Assembly (NCBI GenBank): GCA_003537575.1
Contig: DPRS01000053.1
Span: 1-55,856, forward strand
Length of the DNA stretch: 55,856 nt
Source of the DNA: Oxalobacteraceae bacterium
Lineage (GTDB): Bacteria > Pseudomonadota > Gammaproteobacteria > Burkholderiales > Burkholderiaceae_D
Direction: 5' to 3'
In this document: piece by piece, positions 25,254-34,150 of the stretch
How positions within the stretch are numbered: the stretch's first letter is position 1
Layout of the letters: each line of letters opens with the position of its first letter
Notes under the pieces: model-generated
The model's database searches: none
What the model saw: the letters and a program-made list of their open reading frames with translations, nothing else
Told to the model about the DNA's origin: nothing
Translations under genes and position numbers: made by a program

Positions 25254-26330
25254 TTATAAGACTTTGAGAGCGATCCAGGCAATGCACCCGGCTAGCGGCA
25301 AGGTGGCTACCCAGGACAGCAAAATATTGCGAAAGATTGGCCAGTTGAAGGCATGGCCACCCGCGCCCACGCCGGCAATCGAGCCCACCGATACATGGGT
25401 GGTAGAAACCGGCAAGCCGAATTTGCTGGCACCGAGCACCAGCAGTGCCGTGATCAGGTTGGCTGCCAAGCCTTGCGTGTGATCCATGCGGGTGACGCGC
25501 CGACTCATGGTCTCGGCTACTCTGCGCGCAAACACGAGACCGCCTACGGCCATGACGGCGGCGATCAGGATGATCGATACCTGTGCGTGCAGCATACGCG
25601 CAGCAATCAACAGTGCGGCCAGTTTCGGCGTATCGTTGACTGCGCGCGCGAAGCAGATCAACGCGGCCGATCCGATATGCAGGCGGTCGAGCGCCTGGGC
25701 GATGGAAAAGCGCATGGCCGGCCGCTTCGAGTCGCATGAAGCATTCTCGGCAACGATCAACTGCGGCGCTGCGATGCGCAGCATGGCGACATCCGCGCGC
25801 GGCACAAGTTGAGCTGAAAGCGGCATCACGCAAGCGCAGTCCTTCTCGGCTTGGCGCATGCGCAGCAGTCGGTACGCAACGAGCCCCAGCAATGCAGCAA
25901 CTACAGGGCTAAAGAGCAAAGGCAGCAAAAAAGTGTTCCACAGCCTGGCGAACTGCACTTCACCTGGGCTTGCCGCGAGGCCTGCGCCGATCAAGCCGCC
26001 AATCAGGGCATGCGTCGTTGAAATCGGCAGGCCGGCGCGGGTGGCAATGATGACGGTCAGCGCTGCACCGATGCCGACGCTGGCGATGAAGTGCGGCGCG
26101 GCGACTATCGCCTGGGGCAGCAAGCCCTTGCCGGAAAACTGTTCTGCCAGGCCGCCGGCAAGAGACAGCGACAGCAGGCTCCCGGCCGCGGTCGCAATGC
26201 TTGCCAGCAGCAAGGCATGACGGTAGCTCAGCGTTCCCGAGCCCCACACGGTGGCAAAGCCCTTGAAGTTGTCGTTCGCGCCATTGCCAAATGCCATAAG
26301 CAAAGCAATCGGAATCAACAGATATTCCAC
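25254..26330 (-). CDS. pit: Pit-family inorganic phosphate transporter
   Basis: A 358-residue membrane carrier with about ten helices and both PiT signatures: GNGANDNFKGFATVWGSGTL near the N-terminus and FARAVNDTPKLAALL in the second half. The start is placed at a GTG (26330) preceded by GAGCGG, 20 bases after the arsM stop. Pit systems import metal-phosphate and, adventitiously, arsenate. Its position directly behind arsM suggests either phosphate supply under arsenate stress or transport of an arsenic species; the sequence cannot separate these. Confidence 0.9.
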   Translation of the reverse strand: MEYLLIPIALLMAFGNGANDNFKGFATVWGSGTLSYRHALLLASIATAAGSLLSLSLAGGLAEQFSGKGLLPQAIVAAPHFIASVGIGAALTVIIATRAGLPISTTHALIGGLIGAGLAASPGEVQFARLWNTFLLPLLFSPVVAALLGLVAYRLLRMRQAEKDCACVMPLSAQLVPRADVAMLRIAAPQLIVAENASCDSKRPAMRFSIAQALDRLHIGSAALICFARAVNDTPKLAALLIAARMLHAQVSIILIAAVMAVGGLVFARRVAETMSRRVTRMDHTQGLAANLITALLVLGASKFGLPVSTTHVSVGSIAGVGAGGHAFNWPIFRNILLSWVATLPLAGCIAWIALKVL

Positions 26331-26350
26331 GATGCCGCTCCTCGATTCTT

Positions 26351-27388
26351 TCAGCAGCAAGCGGAGTCGGTGGCGCCTGCGTCCTGGTCGAAGGGGATGC
26401 CGCCGCCGCAGCCGGCAAACAAGCCATGGTGCCGGTTGAAGTCGCCGATAAACGTGAAATGCTCGAAGAACCGGGTGTCGTGCAGCATGCGCCAGGTGTT
26501 GCCGCACACTGGAAACACTTTGCCGGTCTCGATATCATGGTGCTTGTCGAGCACGAAGCGATGCGGGTGGCCGGCGATGCTGCCGCGATAGATCACCGCC
26601 TGGCCATAGTCTTCGCAGGCGAATTCCAGTCCATCGAGTTTGAACAGGCGGTAGGTGGCTGAAAAGAATCGAATATTGCCGGTACGCGCCGCCAGTTCCG
26701 GGTCGGTAATCGCCAGCGGCCGATCGGCAGTCAAGCGCGGGTCGGCAAAGCCGTAGCACTGCGCCAATGACAAGAAGTCGTTCCAGTACAATGCGCCGCC
26801 AAGGCACTCGCCGTACAGGACAGGATCGTTGCGCACAGAAGGCGGAATGCGCCGGTCGGCATAAACATCGGAGAAATAGAATTCGCCGCCATCCTTCAGC
26901 AGCCGGTACACGCCTTTCAGAACCGCATCCTTATCCGGCGACAGATTGACCACGCAGTTCGAGACGATCACATCGAAGCTGCCTGGATCGAGATCCAGTT
27001 CATCGAGCCGTTCTATGTAGCCGTGCAAAAAGCGCACATTGTCATAGCCGAACTCATCGCGATGAAAGTCCTTGTGACGTTCCGCCACGGCGAGCTGCTC
27101 TTCGGTCATGTCGACGCCGATCACTTCGCCTGTCGGACCGACCAGTTGCGCCAAAGCGTAGACATCGCGCCCGGAACCGCAGCCGAGATCAAGCACGCGG
27201 CAGCCTTCCAGCAAAGGCGGACATACCAGGCCGCAACCGTAATAGCGCGACAAGACATCGGAATGGATGCGCGCCAGGAGGGGCCTGAGCCAGTCCGGAA
27301 CCTGGCTGATGTCGCAGCAGGCGCTGGTTTTAAGATCGCCGGAATGTTGCAAGGTCCGGCCGTAATATTCTTGAACAATGTCGTGCAT
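26351..27388 (-). CDS. arsM: arsenite S-adenosylmethionine methyltransferase
   Basis: A 345-residue ArsM/AS3MT-type enzyme. The SAM-binding motif I is VLDLGCGSGRDVY (65-77). The cysteines expected to bind As(III) are in KTSACC (24/25), VSNCVVNLSPDKD (145) and YGECLGGALYW (195). The C-terminal domain has FAGCGGG and a final SACC, which may add thiolates. It methylates arsenite to mono- and dimethyl species; dimethylarsinous acid is the substrate of ArsS, encoded nearby. An ECF-type promoter site precedes it, and pit and an AhpD-like gene follow. Confidence 0.93.
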   Translation of the reverse strand: MHDIVQEYYGRTLQHSGDLKTSACCDISQVPDWLRPLLARIHSDVLSRYYGCGLVCPPLLEGCRVLDLGCGSGRDVYALAQLVGPTGEVIGVDMTEEQLAVAERHKDFHRDEFGYDNVRFLHGYIERLDELDLDPGSFDVIVSNCVVNLSPDKDAVLKGVYRLLKDGGEFYFSDVYADRRIPPSVRNDPVLYGECLGGALYWNDFLSLAQCYGFADPRLTADRPLAITDPELAARTGNIRFFSATYRLFKLDGLEFACEDYGQAVIYRGSIAGHPHRFVLDKHHDIETGKVFPVCGNTWRMLHDTRFFEHFTFIGDFNRHHGLFAGCGGGIPFDQDAGATDSACC

Positions 27389-27414
27389 GATAAAAACCTC
27401 CAGGATGATGTCGA

Positions 27415-27443
27415 ACAGACGGCGAGCTGTCCGATTCCTTACA
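27415..27443 (-). promoter_or_regulatory. candidate ECF promoter of arsM
   Basis: On the minus strand TGTAAG (27443-27438) is followed after exactly 16 bases by CGTCTGT (27421-27415), 26 bases from the arsM start. The same layout precedes arsS, the phosphorylase gene and the gene at 35267. Confidence 0.7.
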
Positions 27444-27457
27444 AAAACGCGATTTTT

Positions 27458-28198
27458 TTATCGCGCGCTGCCTTTTTCTTTAGGAAGAAACTCAATGTCG
27501 CCATACCAGGCAACCGCGCTTTCGCCGGTATTGTCGGTATCGGTTGCCAAGGCTATGGCGACTACATTCGGTGCTGCCTCGCCGAATGCAGCCCGAAAAT
27601 CGTCCGCGAGATTGCGCGTTTCAGTGACCCATTGCCCGGCCTGCACGGCGCCGCTTCTCAGCACGATCATGCGGGCGCGATCGGTATAAGTGTTCGGCTG
27701 GATCGTGCCCACTGGATGCTTGTTGTCCCATATATAGTTGAGCGCTGCAGTGGGAATTTTCTGGCCATAGAAGGTTTCGGCCAGCTTCAGCTTGGTGCGC
27801 GTGCCGAACGGCAGTTTCTCCATGGGATAGTCGAACATGACATAGATGCGCGCCGCATAATCGTCACCGCCTTTCTGCGTCATATCGGCGGTTTTCAGCG
27901 GCGCGGCGATCTTCCAGCGCCAGCGCAGCAGCGGATAGTCGCGAATGTCGATGCGTACCGGGTAAGTCAGGCCGGACATTGCCTGGTTCGCCTCGGCCTT
28001 CAATACCGTAGTGCCGGAGTCTGATATCAGGCTATAGCGGGTGTCGCCGACCTTGGGGGCAGGCTTAAGGATGCTCCAGCCCTGTATCGCGCCGCCCGGA
28101 CTCATTGCGGAAAAGGCCGGCACCGCCGTTTCGGCGGTCGCTGCCAACATCGGCAGGAATGCCAGGAAACCTGTTGCCATCATACGTACAGCTTTCAT
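27458..28198 (-). CDS. DUF3047 protein of the arsenosugar operon
   Basis: A 246-residue exported protein. A signal peptide (MKAVRMMATGFLAFLPMLAATAE) is followed by a DUF3047 domain with YPLLRWRWKIA, GGDDYAARIYVMFDYP and the C-terminal GESAVAWYGDIEFL, a beta-sandwich-like pattern. The start at 28198 overlaps the upstream glycosyltransferase gene by 4 bases. It is the last gene of the arsS operon. Function is unknown; a periplasmic binding role for a glycosylated arsenical is only a contextual guess. Confidence 0.85.
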   Translation of the reverse strand: MKAVRMMATGFLAFLPMLAATAETAVPAFSAMSPGGAIQGWSILKPAPKVGDTRYSLISDSGTTVLKAEANQAMSGLTYPVRIDIRDYPLLRWRWKIAAPLKTADMTQKGGDDYAARIYVMFDYPMEKLPFGTRTKLKLAETFYGQKIPTAALNYIWDNKHPVGTIQPNTYTDRARMIVLRSGAVQAGQWVTETRNLADDFRAAFGEAAPNVVAIALATDTDNTGESAVAWYGDIEFLPKEKGSAR

Positions 28199-28809
28199 GC
28201 AAGCCACTCCTTGGGAACATGGATCAAATCTTCGGGTTCGTCGACATCGGCCAGCATCGGCAGCTCGGCGCAATCGATGCCATGCCGCTGCAGGCGTGCG
28301 CGCGTCTGCGCCATGACTTGCGATGTGCTCCAGTCAATACCTTCGAACAAAGCGGGTATCGGCTGCGACAGCCCGATCAGCACATAGCCGCCATCGGCGG
28401 CAGGGCCCAATACGGCGGGCCGGACATGCAGCGCTTCGGCAGCACTGCGCAAATGCAGCGGTCCCAGGCCCGGCGCATCGGTGCCGATCAGCAAGGCGCG
28501 TTGCCGTCTGTTTAAATTGCGCGCCAACGCACGCTGCATGCGCATGCCGAGATCGCCTTCGCCCTGCAGCGTCAGTTCGATGCCGTGCTCGGCCGCAGCC
28601 CAGCGGAAGGCCGGATGGGCATCATCCGGCGCGCAGCATAATTCCACCGGGCCGATGTCCGCTGCGATGGCGTTTTTTAGCGTTTCCATCAGCATGCGTT
28701 CGGCCAGCCGCGCCGCCGCCGCATCACCCAGCGCGCGCGCCAGGCGCGTTTTGGCGTAGCCGGGCATCGGCGCCTTGGCAAAAACGATCAATGCGCATTC
28801 GGACGTCAT
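28195..28809 (-). CDS. TIGR04282-type glycosyltransferase (arsenosugar-associated)
   Basis: A 204-residue nucleotidyl/glycosyltransferase-A-like protein of the DUF2064 family. Motifs include IVFAKAPMPGYAKTRLA at the N-terminus, LIGTDAPGL (acidic metal site) and GPAADGGYVLIGL. The start at 28809 is chosen because the homology begins at that Met; it overlaps the upstream GT2 gene by 4 bases. The family is regularly found with arsS and a partner GT2 enzyme and is presumed to activate or transfer a sugar unit during arsenosugar assembly. Confidence 0.9.
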   Translation of the reverse strand: MTSECALIVFAKAPMPGYAKTRLARALGDAAAARLAERMLMETLKNAIAADIGPVELCCAPDDAHPAFRWAAAEHGIELTLQGEGDLGMRMQRALARNLNRRQRALLIGTDAPGLGPLHLRSAAEALHVRPAVLGPAADGGYVLIGLSQPIPALFEGIDWSTSQVMAQTRARLQRHGIDCAELPMLADVDEPEDLIHVPKEWLA

Positions 28810-29480
28810 CGGTAGCTCCTTGCAAGTTTTTCCGCCGGCGCGCCGAGCCAGTAACGCAGGCGCAGGCTCCACATCAAAAAAATGGTGCGCCATACGCCAT
28901 ACTTTTCCCAGCGCCGTCCCGAGGTGGTCGCCTGCATGCGCAGGCAAAGCGGGAGAGAGCGGCGTTTCAGCTTGCGGGAAATTTCAATGTCTTCCATCAG
29001 CGGCTGCGGTGGAAAGCCGCCTACATCATGGAAGGCGTCGCGCCTCACAAAAATCGCCTGGTCGCCGGTCGCAATGCCGCTCAGGCGCGAGCGCAGATTG
29101 ATCAGAAGGGCGATCAATCCGAGCATGGCTGGCCGGCCCGCAATGCGCACGTCGAAGCGCCCCCAGACGTACCTGGAATCCGCCAGTCCATTGCGTATCG
29201 CAGTCCAGGAATCCTCGGGCAGCTGCGTGTCGGCATGCAAAAACAGCAGGATGTCGCCGACCGATGCCGCCGCGCCCGCGTTCATTTGATGCGCGCGTCC
29301 GCGCTGGCCATGCACCAGGCGGTCGGTCAGCGGCATGGCATGGCGCACGGTGTCATCGCTGCTGCCGCCGTCGACGACGATTACTTCCACGCCTTCATTG
29401 CGCAATGGCAACAGCGCTCGCAATGTGGCTTCAATAGAAGCGGCTTCATTCAATACGGGAACGATCACGGATAGGCGCAT
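28806..29480 (-). CDS. TIGR04283-type family 2 glycosyltransferase (arsenosugar-associated)
   Basis: A 224-residue GT-A glycosyltransferase. SVIVPVLNEA, VVDGGSSDDT, the DxD-like FLHADT and the late MEDIEISRKLKRR follow family 2 order. The start at 29480 is preferred to an in-frame ATG at 29558 inside the upstream gene. A C-terminal aromatic helix (WRTIFLMWSLRLRYWLG) suggests membrane association. The family is known mainly by co-occurrence with arsS and is thought to glycosylate the dimethylarsinoyl-ribose intermediate. Confidence 0.9.
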   Translation of the reverse strand: MRLSVIVPVLNEAASIEATLRALLPLRNEGVEVIVVDGGSSDDTVRHAMPLTDRLVHGQRGRAHQMNAGAAASVGDILLFLHADTQLPEDSWTAIRNGLADSRYVWGRFDVRIAGRPAMLGLIALLINLRSRLSGIATGDQAIFVRRDAFHDVGGFPPQPLMEDIEISRKLKRRSLPLCLRMQATTSGRRWEKYGVWRTIFLMWSLRLRYWLGAPAEKLARSYR

Positions 29481-29485
29481 ATCAA

Positions 29486-31627
29486 TCAGCCCAGCCGCCA
29501 GGCGTGATAGCGCGCTACCCATGCCAGCAGCCGCTCGGGGGCATGCGCACGCTTCCATGCGCCTGCCGCATACTTGTTTGCTTCTGCCAGCGTCGGATAG
29601 GTGTGGATGGTGCCCAGGATCTTGTTCAGGCCCAGGCCATGCTTCATCGCCAGCACGTATTCCGCCAGCAGGTCACCCGCATGTTCGCCGACGATGGTCA
29701 CGCCGAGTATCCTGTCCTTGCCGGGTTCGGTAAGCACCTTGACGAACCCATGCGCCGCTTCGTCGGCAATGGCCCGATCCAGCTCGGCGATGTCGAAGCG
29801 CGTCACCTCGCAGGCCACTTGCCGTTCCTTCGCCTCTTGCTCGGACAAGCCGACGCGCGCGACTTCCGGCGCGGTAAAGGTGCACCAGGGGATCACGCGG
29901 TAATCGGCGCGAAAGCGCTTGAACTGGCCGAATAGCGCATTGACCGCCGCATACCAGGCCTGGTGTGCGGCGGTATGGGTGAACTGGTAAGGCCCGGCGA
30001 CATCGCCGCAGGCGTAGATGTTGGGATACAGCGTTTGCAGGTAGGCGTCGGCATCGATGGTCTTGCGCCCGGTGAGCGGGATGCCCAGCTCTTCCAGTCC
30101 ATAGCCCTCGGTGCGGGCAATGCGGCCGACTGCGCAAAGCAGCACATCGAATTCGATCGCGGTCTCCCGCGCTTCTCCCGCTTTGCGCACGATCAGGCGC
30201 TTGACTTCGCCTTCGCGCGTGCAGCGCACCGCCTCATGGTCGGTCAGCACCGTGACGCCGTCGGCCGCCAGCGCCTGCCCGACCAGCGCCGCCACGTCGG
30301 TATCTTCCCGCGCGAGCAGGCGATCCGCTTTTTCCACCTGAGTGACTTGCGCGCCGAAGCGGGCGAAGGCTTGCGCCAGTTCGCAGCCGATCGGCCCGCC
30401 GCCGAGTACGACCAGGCGCCTGGGCAACTCCTTCAGGGACCACATGGTATCCGAGGTAACATAACCGACATCGTCGATCCCCGGGATGGGCGGCACCACG
30501 GGACGCGCGCCGGCGGCAATGACGATGGCTCGCGTCGTCAGGCGCTTGCCGCCGACTTCGACTTCCCAGGGCGAGACGATCTTCGCCCGGCCCTGGATCA
30601 CATCCACGCCCAGTTTCGTATAGCGATCGACTGAATCATGCGGTTCGACGGCGCCGATGACGCGGTGAATGCGCGCCATCACGTCGGCAAAATCGAACGC
30701 GACGTCGGCCCGGGCGATGCCGAGCGACTGAGAATTCCGCGCCTGCTTGAGAAATTTCGCCGAGCGGATCAGTGCCTTCGAGGGCACGCAGCCGAAATTC
30801 AGGCAGTCGCCGCCCATCTTGTGGCCTTCGATGAGCGTCACTTTGGCCTTGACGGCAGCGGCGATATACGAAGTCACCAGGCCCGCGGCGCCGCCGCCGA
30901 TGACGACCAGGTTGCGGTCGAAACGAATCGGCTTGTTCCATTTCTTGTAGACTTGCCGCGACTTGGCCATGTCCACCAGCTTCTTCGCGGCGAGCGGGAA
31001 CAGGCCAAGCAGCAGGAACGATCCCAGCAGGCCGGGCGAGAGAATCCCATGCAGGCTGTCGATCTGCGCCAGCTGCGTGCCGGCATTGACGTAGACTACG
31101 GTTCCGGCGAGCATGCCGATCTGGCTGACCCAGTAATACGTCCAGGTACGGATTCTGGTCAGCCCCATCAAGAGATTGACTGCGAAGAAGGGAAATGCCG
31201 GCACCAGGCGTAGCGTGAACAAGTAGAACGCGCCGTCGCGTTCGATGCCGGCGTCGATCGCATCGAGTTTTTGACGGAAGCGGTTCCTCACCCAGTCGCG
31301 CAGCAGGTGGCGCGACGCAAGAAATGCCAGTGTCGCGCCGATCGCGGATGCAAACGACACCGCCAGCGTGCCGAGCCACAGGCCGAACAGGGCGCCACCC
31401 GCCAGCGTCATGACTGCCGCGCCGGGCAGCGACAATGCCGCAACCGCGATATAGAGCCCCATATACAGCGCGACAGTCTGTGCCGAATGGGCGCGGTAGT
31501 AAGCGTCAAACGTTTGCTGGCTGGATTTCAGAAACGCCAGATCGAGATACCGTCCCAAGTCGAATATAAAGAATGCCGCAACGGCGGCGGCCAGCAGAAT
31601 CAGGACGACGAATTTATTTCTTTGCAT
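29486..31627 (-). CDS. TVP38/TMEM64 membrane protein fused to a disulfide oxidoreductase
   Basis: A 713-residue fusion. Residues 1-225 are a TVP38/TMEM64 (DedA-like) membrane domain with LRLVPAFPFFAVNLLMGLT. Residues about 238-713 are a pyridine-nucleotide-disulfide reductase of the mercuric-reductase/LPD type: FAD motif VVIGGGAAGL (242-250), redox pair C275-LNFG-C280, NAD motif VVLGGGPIGCELAQ, and the C-terminal HTYPTLAEA with active-site His. No N-terminal HMA domain is present. It follows arsS by 30 bases and lies before the glycosyltransferases. It probably reduces a thiol or metalloid at the membrane; the substrate is unknown. Confidence 0.9.
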   Translation of the reverse strand: MQRNKFVVLILLAAAVAAFFIFDLGRYLDLAFLKSSQQTFDAYYRAHSAQTVALYMGLYIAVAALSLPGAAVMTLAGGALFGLWLGTLAVSFASAIGATLAFLASRHLLRDWVRNRFRQKLDAIDAGIERDGAFYLFTLRLVPAFPFFAVNLLMGLTRIRTWTYYWVSQIGMLAGTVVYVNAGTQLAQIDSLHGILSPGLLGSFLLLGLFPLAAKKLVDMAKSRQVYKKWNKPIRFDRNLVVIGGGAAGLVTSYIAAAVKAKVTLIEGHKMGGDCLNFGCVPSKALIRSAKFLKQARNSQSLGIARADVAFDFADVMARIHRVIGAVEPHDSVDRYTKLGVDVIQGRAKIVSPWEVEVGGKRLTTRAIVIAAGARPVVPPIPGIDDVGYVTSDTMWSLKELPRRLVVLGGGPIGCELAQAFARFGAQVTQVEKADRLLAREDTDVAALVGQALAADGVTVLTDHEAVRCTREGEVKRLIVRKAGEARETAIEFDVLLCAVGRIARTEGYGLEELGIPLTGRKTIDADAYLQTLYPNIYACGDVAGPYQFTHTAAHQAWYAAVNALFGQFKRFRADYRVIPWCTFTAPEVARVGLSEQEAKERQVACEVTRFDIAELDRAIADEAAHGFVKVLTEPGKDRILGVTIVGEHAGDLLAEYVLAMKHGLGLNKILGTIHTYPTLAEANKYAAGAWKRAHAPERLLAWVARYHAWRLG

Positions 31628-31657
31628 TTTTTTCCGCCATGTGAATGAGGATATCGT

Positions 31658-32623
31658 TTAGGCCGCCAGCGCGCCGCCGCAACTGCTGCCTTGCCCGGCA
31701 GTGCAGCCGTAGCAGTGGTCGGCGACCATGATCGGTTGATTCAGGATGTCGCGACCGAGCAAATCGCGCAGGTGAGGGCGGGCGCTGCCGCCGAGTGTCG
31801 ATGGCAAATGCAGCATCTGGTTGAAATCACAGTCGTAGAGGTAACCCTGCCAATCCACGCTGACCAGGGTGCGGCACATCACGGCATCGAGATTGGCGGC
31901 ACTGAAGTTTTGCTTCAGCAAATGCATGTAACCTGCAAAGCGGCCTGTCGAGATCAGCATGCTGCCGAAACGCTGGATCGGCATGTTCGCCAGCACGTAG
32001 AGGCGATTGAATGCGATGCCGAAGCGATCCGCCAGTTCGCGCTTGTAATCGGCTTCCAGCTTTTGCTGGTTGGGCGGCAGGGATGGCCCTTGCGGGTTGT
32101 AGACCAGGCTCAATTCCAGGCCGGAAGCCGGCTGCCCGTAACCCAGCGCATTCAGGGTGCGCAAGGCATCAATACTTCTCCTGAACACGCCGTCGCCGCG
32201 CTGCCGGTCGACGTTTTCCTCCGCATAGCAAGGCAGGGAAGCGGTGATTTCCACTTGCTGATTGGCGAGAAACACTGCCAGGTCTTCATGGCCGGGCTCC
32301 GACAGGATCGTCAGATTGCAGCGGTCGATCACGTGCACGCCCAGCGCGCGCGCTTCTCGCACCAGGCAGCGGAAAAGCGGGTTCATCTCCGGCGCGCCGC
32401 CGGTCAGATCAAGCTTCGCCAGACGCCGCTCTTTCAACACCCGCAGCACGAGATCGATCGTCTGTTCATCCATCATTTCCTTGCGCGCCGGACCGGCATT
32501 CACATGGCAATGCTGGCAAGTCTGGTTGCACTTATAGCCGAGGTTGACTTGCAAGGTATCCAGCGCCTTGCGCCGGATTGCCGGAAAATCGCTGCTTTTC
32601 AGTAATGGAAAGGTCGCATGCAT
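31658..32623 (-). CDS. arsS: arsenosugar biosynthesis radical SAM protein ArsS
   Basis: A 321-residue radical SAM enzyme. The cluster motif is C32-NQT-C36-QH-C39 in LGYKCNQTCQHCHVNAGP, followed by LDLTGGAPEMNP. The C-terminal DUF3641 region has MCRTLVSVDW, DCDFNQM and CYGCTAGQGSSCGGAL, all hallmarks of ArsS. ArsS transfers the 5'-deoxyadenosyl group of SAM to dimethylarsinous acid, giving the nucleoside precursor of arsenosugars. The start at 32623 fits the family; an ATG at 32671 would overlap the promoter box. Some homologues carry selenocysteine, but this one has no in-frame TGA. Confidence 0.95.
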   Translation of the reverse strand: MHATFPLLKSSDFPAIRRKALDTLQVNLGYKCNQTCQHCHVNAGPARKEMMDEQTIDLVLRVLKERRLAKLDLTGGAPEMNPLFRCLVREARALGVHVIDRCNLTILSEPGHEDLAVFLANQQVEITASLPCYAEENVDRQRGDGVFRRSIDALRTLNALGYGQPASGLELSLVYNPQGPSLPPNQQKLEADYKRELADRFGIAFNRLYVLANMPIQRFGSMLISTGRFAGYMHLLKQNFSAANLDAVMCRTLVSVDWQGYLYDCDFNQMLHLPSTLGGSARPHLRDLLGRDILNQPIMVADHCYGCTAGQGSSCGGALAA

Positions 32624-32651
32624 GATGTCACTCAAATGATAGGTTTGCGTA

Positions 32652-32680
32652 TTGAACGGTGCGTGCCGCAAATTCTTACA
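32652..32680 (-). promoter_or_regulatory. candidate ECF promoter of arsS
   Basis: TGTAAG (32680-32675) and CGTTCAA (32658-32652) on the minus strand are separated by exactly 16 bases. The downstream box ends 28 bases before the arsS start. Both boxes and the spacing match the sites at 34117-34145, 27415-27443 and 35156-35184. Confidence 0.75.
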
Positions 32681-32717
32681 ATCGGATCATCGAAAATATC
32701 ATTGCAGGAGATCATCA

Positions 32718-33158
32718 ATGCGACAAACCCTGTTTGCCATGCTGTTCTGGATCGTTTCGGCCGCCACCTCTGCGGCGGACCAGGGCATCATTTCCAGGCC
32801 AAGTCCCTACCCGGTGCGCGAAACGGTCAGCCGGCTTGAATCCGTCCTGAAAGACAAGGGCATTACGCTGTTTGCCAAAGTGGACCATGCGGGCGAGGCG
32901 GAAAAGGCGGGGCTCAGGATGCGCCCCGCGCAATTGCTTATCTTTGGCAATCCCAGGGGCGGCACGCCCATCATGAATGCGCTACCCCTGGCGGCGCTGG
33001 AACTGCCGCTCAAGGCGCTGATCTGGGAAGACGCGGAAGGAAAAGTCTGGGTCAGCTACAACGATCCAGCCTTTATCAAGGACCGCTTCAAGGTGCCCAA
33101 CGAATTAATGAAACCGATTGCCGGCATCGGCGACCTGATAGGCGCGGCGATGAAATAG
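32718..33158 (+). CDS. DUF302 periplasmic protein
   Basis: A 146-residue exported protein. A signal peptide (MRQTLFAMLFWIVSAATSAA) precedes a DUF302 domain with VSRLESVLKDKGITLFAKVDHAGEA, RPAQLLIFGNPRGGTPIM and LPLKALIWEDAEGKVWVSYNDP, the usual order. An AGGAG box lies 7 bases before the ATG at 32718. It is divergent from arsS and convergent with the phosphorylase gene. DUF302 proteins have no settled function. Confidence 0.88.
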   Translation: MRQTLFAMLFWIVSAATSAADQGIISRPSPYPVRETVSRLESVLKDKGITLFAKVDHAGEAEKAGLRMRPAQLLIFGNPRGGTPIMNALPLAALELPLKALIWEDAEGKVWVSYNDPAFIKDRFKVPNELMKPIAGIGDLIGAAMK

Positions 33159-33204
33159 GCCCTGCCTGCCATTGCCAAGCTCCTGTGATTGACTTTGCGC
33201 GGTG

Positions 33205-34050
33205 CTATCGTTTGAGCACCGCGAACCAGGTTTTTTGCGCTTCGCTCAATGCCGTTTCCGGCGTCAGCAAGGCATGCTGCAGGGCGGTTCTGATCTCCGG
33301 ATCTTCCGGCGGCGGGGCGTCGCGCAAGAGTGCCTGCAACAGCTTGCAGGCCTTTTGCAGGCTCTGCTGATACAGGGCCCAAATACCGTTGGCGCTTACA
33401 TGACTGGACGGATCATCCATCCAGCAATCGTAATCGGTTGCGATGCCGATCGTCGCATAGCATATCTGCGCTTCGCGCGCGAGGAAGGCCTCTGGCACGT
33501 TGGTCATGCCGACCAGATGGCATCCGGCCTGGCGCAGAAAAAGGCTTTCCGCGCGCGTACCCAGTCGCGGGCCTTCGACGCAGGCATAGGTCACATCCTG
33601 GTGCATGCGGATCTCGAGCCTGTCGGCATGGGCGCCAATCCACTGCGCAAGCTGCGCGCTGACGGGATTGGCAGTCGAGACATGGGCGGCGATGCCTTCG
33701 CCGAAAAAAGTCGATGGACGCCGGCCCCTGGTCCAGTCGAAATATTGGGAAGGAACTGCCAGATCGCCCGGCGCAATCTCTGCGCGCAGGCTGCCGACGG
33801 CGGAAATGCCAATGATTTGCGTCGCGCCTGATGCCTTGAGCGCAAAAATATTGGCGCGGTAATTGATTTCATGCGGCAGGTACTGGTGCTGGGCGCCGTG
33901 GCGCGCCAAGAACAGGATCTCGCGGCCAGCCAGTTTGCCTCTCACAATCGCGGAAGAGGGGCGGCCAAAAGGGGTTGCTTCCTCAATCGTATCGGCAAGC
34001 TCGATACCCTCCATTCGGTAGATTCCGGTACCACCGATGATTGCAAGCAT
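33205..34050 (-). CDS. MTA-phosphorylase-like purine nucleoside phosphorylase
   Basis: A 281-residue PNP/MTAP-family enzyme: MLAIIGGTGIY, the phosphate-site RHG, HEINYRANIFALK, GISAVGSL, the purine-binding segment with GMTNVPEA, and TDYDCW. Family members phosphorolyse methylthioadenosine. Next to arsS the likely job is to remove adenine from 5'-deoxy-5'-dimethylarsinoyl-adenosine, giving a ribose-1-phosphate that can enter arsenosugar synthesis; this is inference. An ECF-type promoter lies 66 bases upstream. Confidence 0.9.
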   Translation of the reverse strand: MLAIIGGTGIYRMEGIELADTIEEATPFGRPSSAIVRGKLAGREILFLARHGAQHQYLPHEINYRANIFALKASGATQIIGISAVGSLRAEIAPGDLAVPSQYFDWTRGRRPSTFFGEGIAAHVSTANPVSAQLAQWIGAHADRLEIRMHQDVTYACVEGPRLGTRAESLFLRQAGCHLVGMTNVPEAFLAREAQICYATIGIATDYDCWMDDPSSHVSANGIWALYQQSLQKACKLLQALLRDAPPPEDPEIRTALQHALLTPETALSEAQKTWFAVLKR

Positions 34051-34116
34051 AGGATTTCCTTATAGTTCAAATAACGTATGTTTGCCTTTTGAATAGGGCA
34101 AGGTGTGTAGTGAACG

Positions 34117-34145
34117 TTGAACGCGGAAATGCCCGAATCCTTACA
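34117..34145 (-). promoter_or_regulatory. candidate ECF promoter of the phosphorylase gene
   Basis: TGTAAG (34145-34140) and CGTTCAA (34123-34117) on the minus strand, with a 16-base spacer beginning GATTCGGG. It sits between the zf-HC2 gene and the phosphorylase gene. Confidence 0.75.
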
Positions 34146-34150
34146 TTTTT

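Noticed and set aside
25254..26507. Extended N-terminus of the Pit gene up to 26507
   Set aside because: The first 59 codons lie inside arsM and show no similarity to a phosphate transporter; the GTG at 26330 has a better ribosome-binding site.
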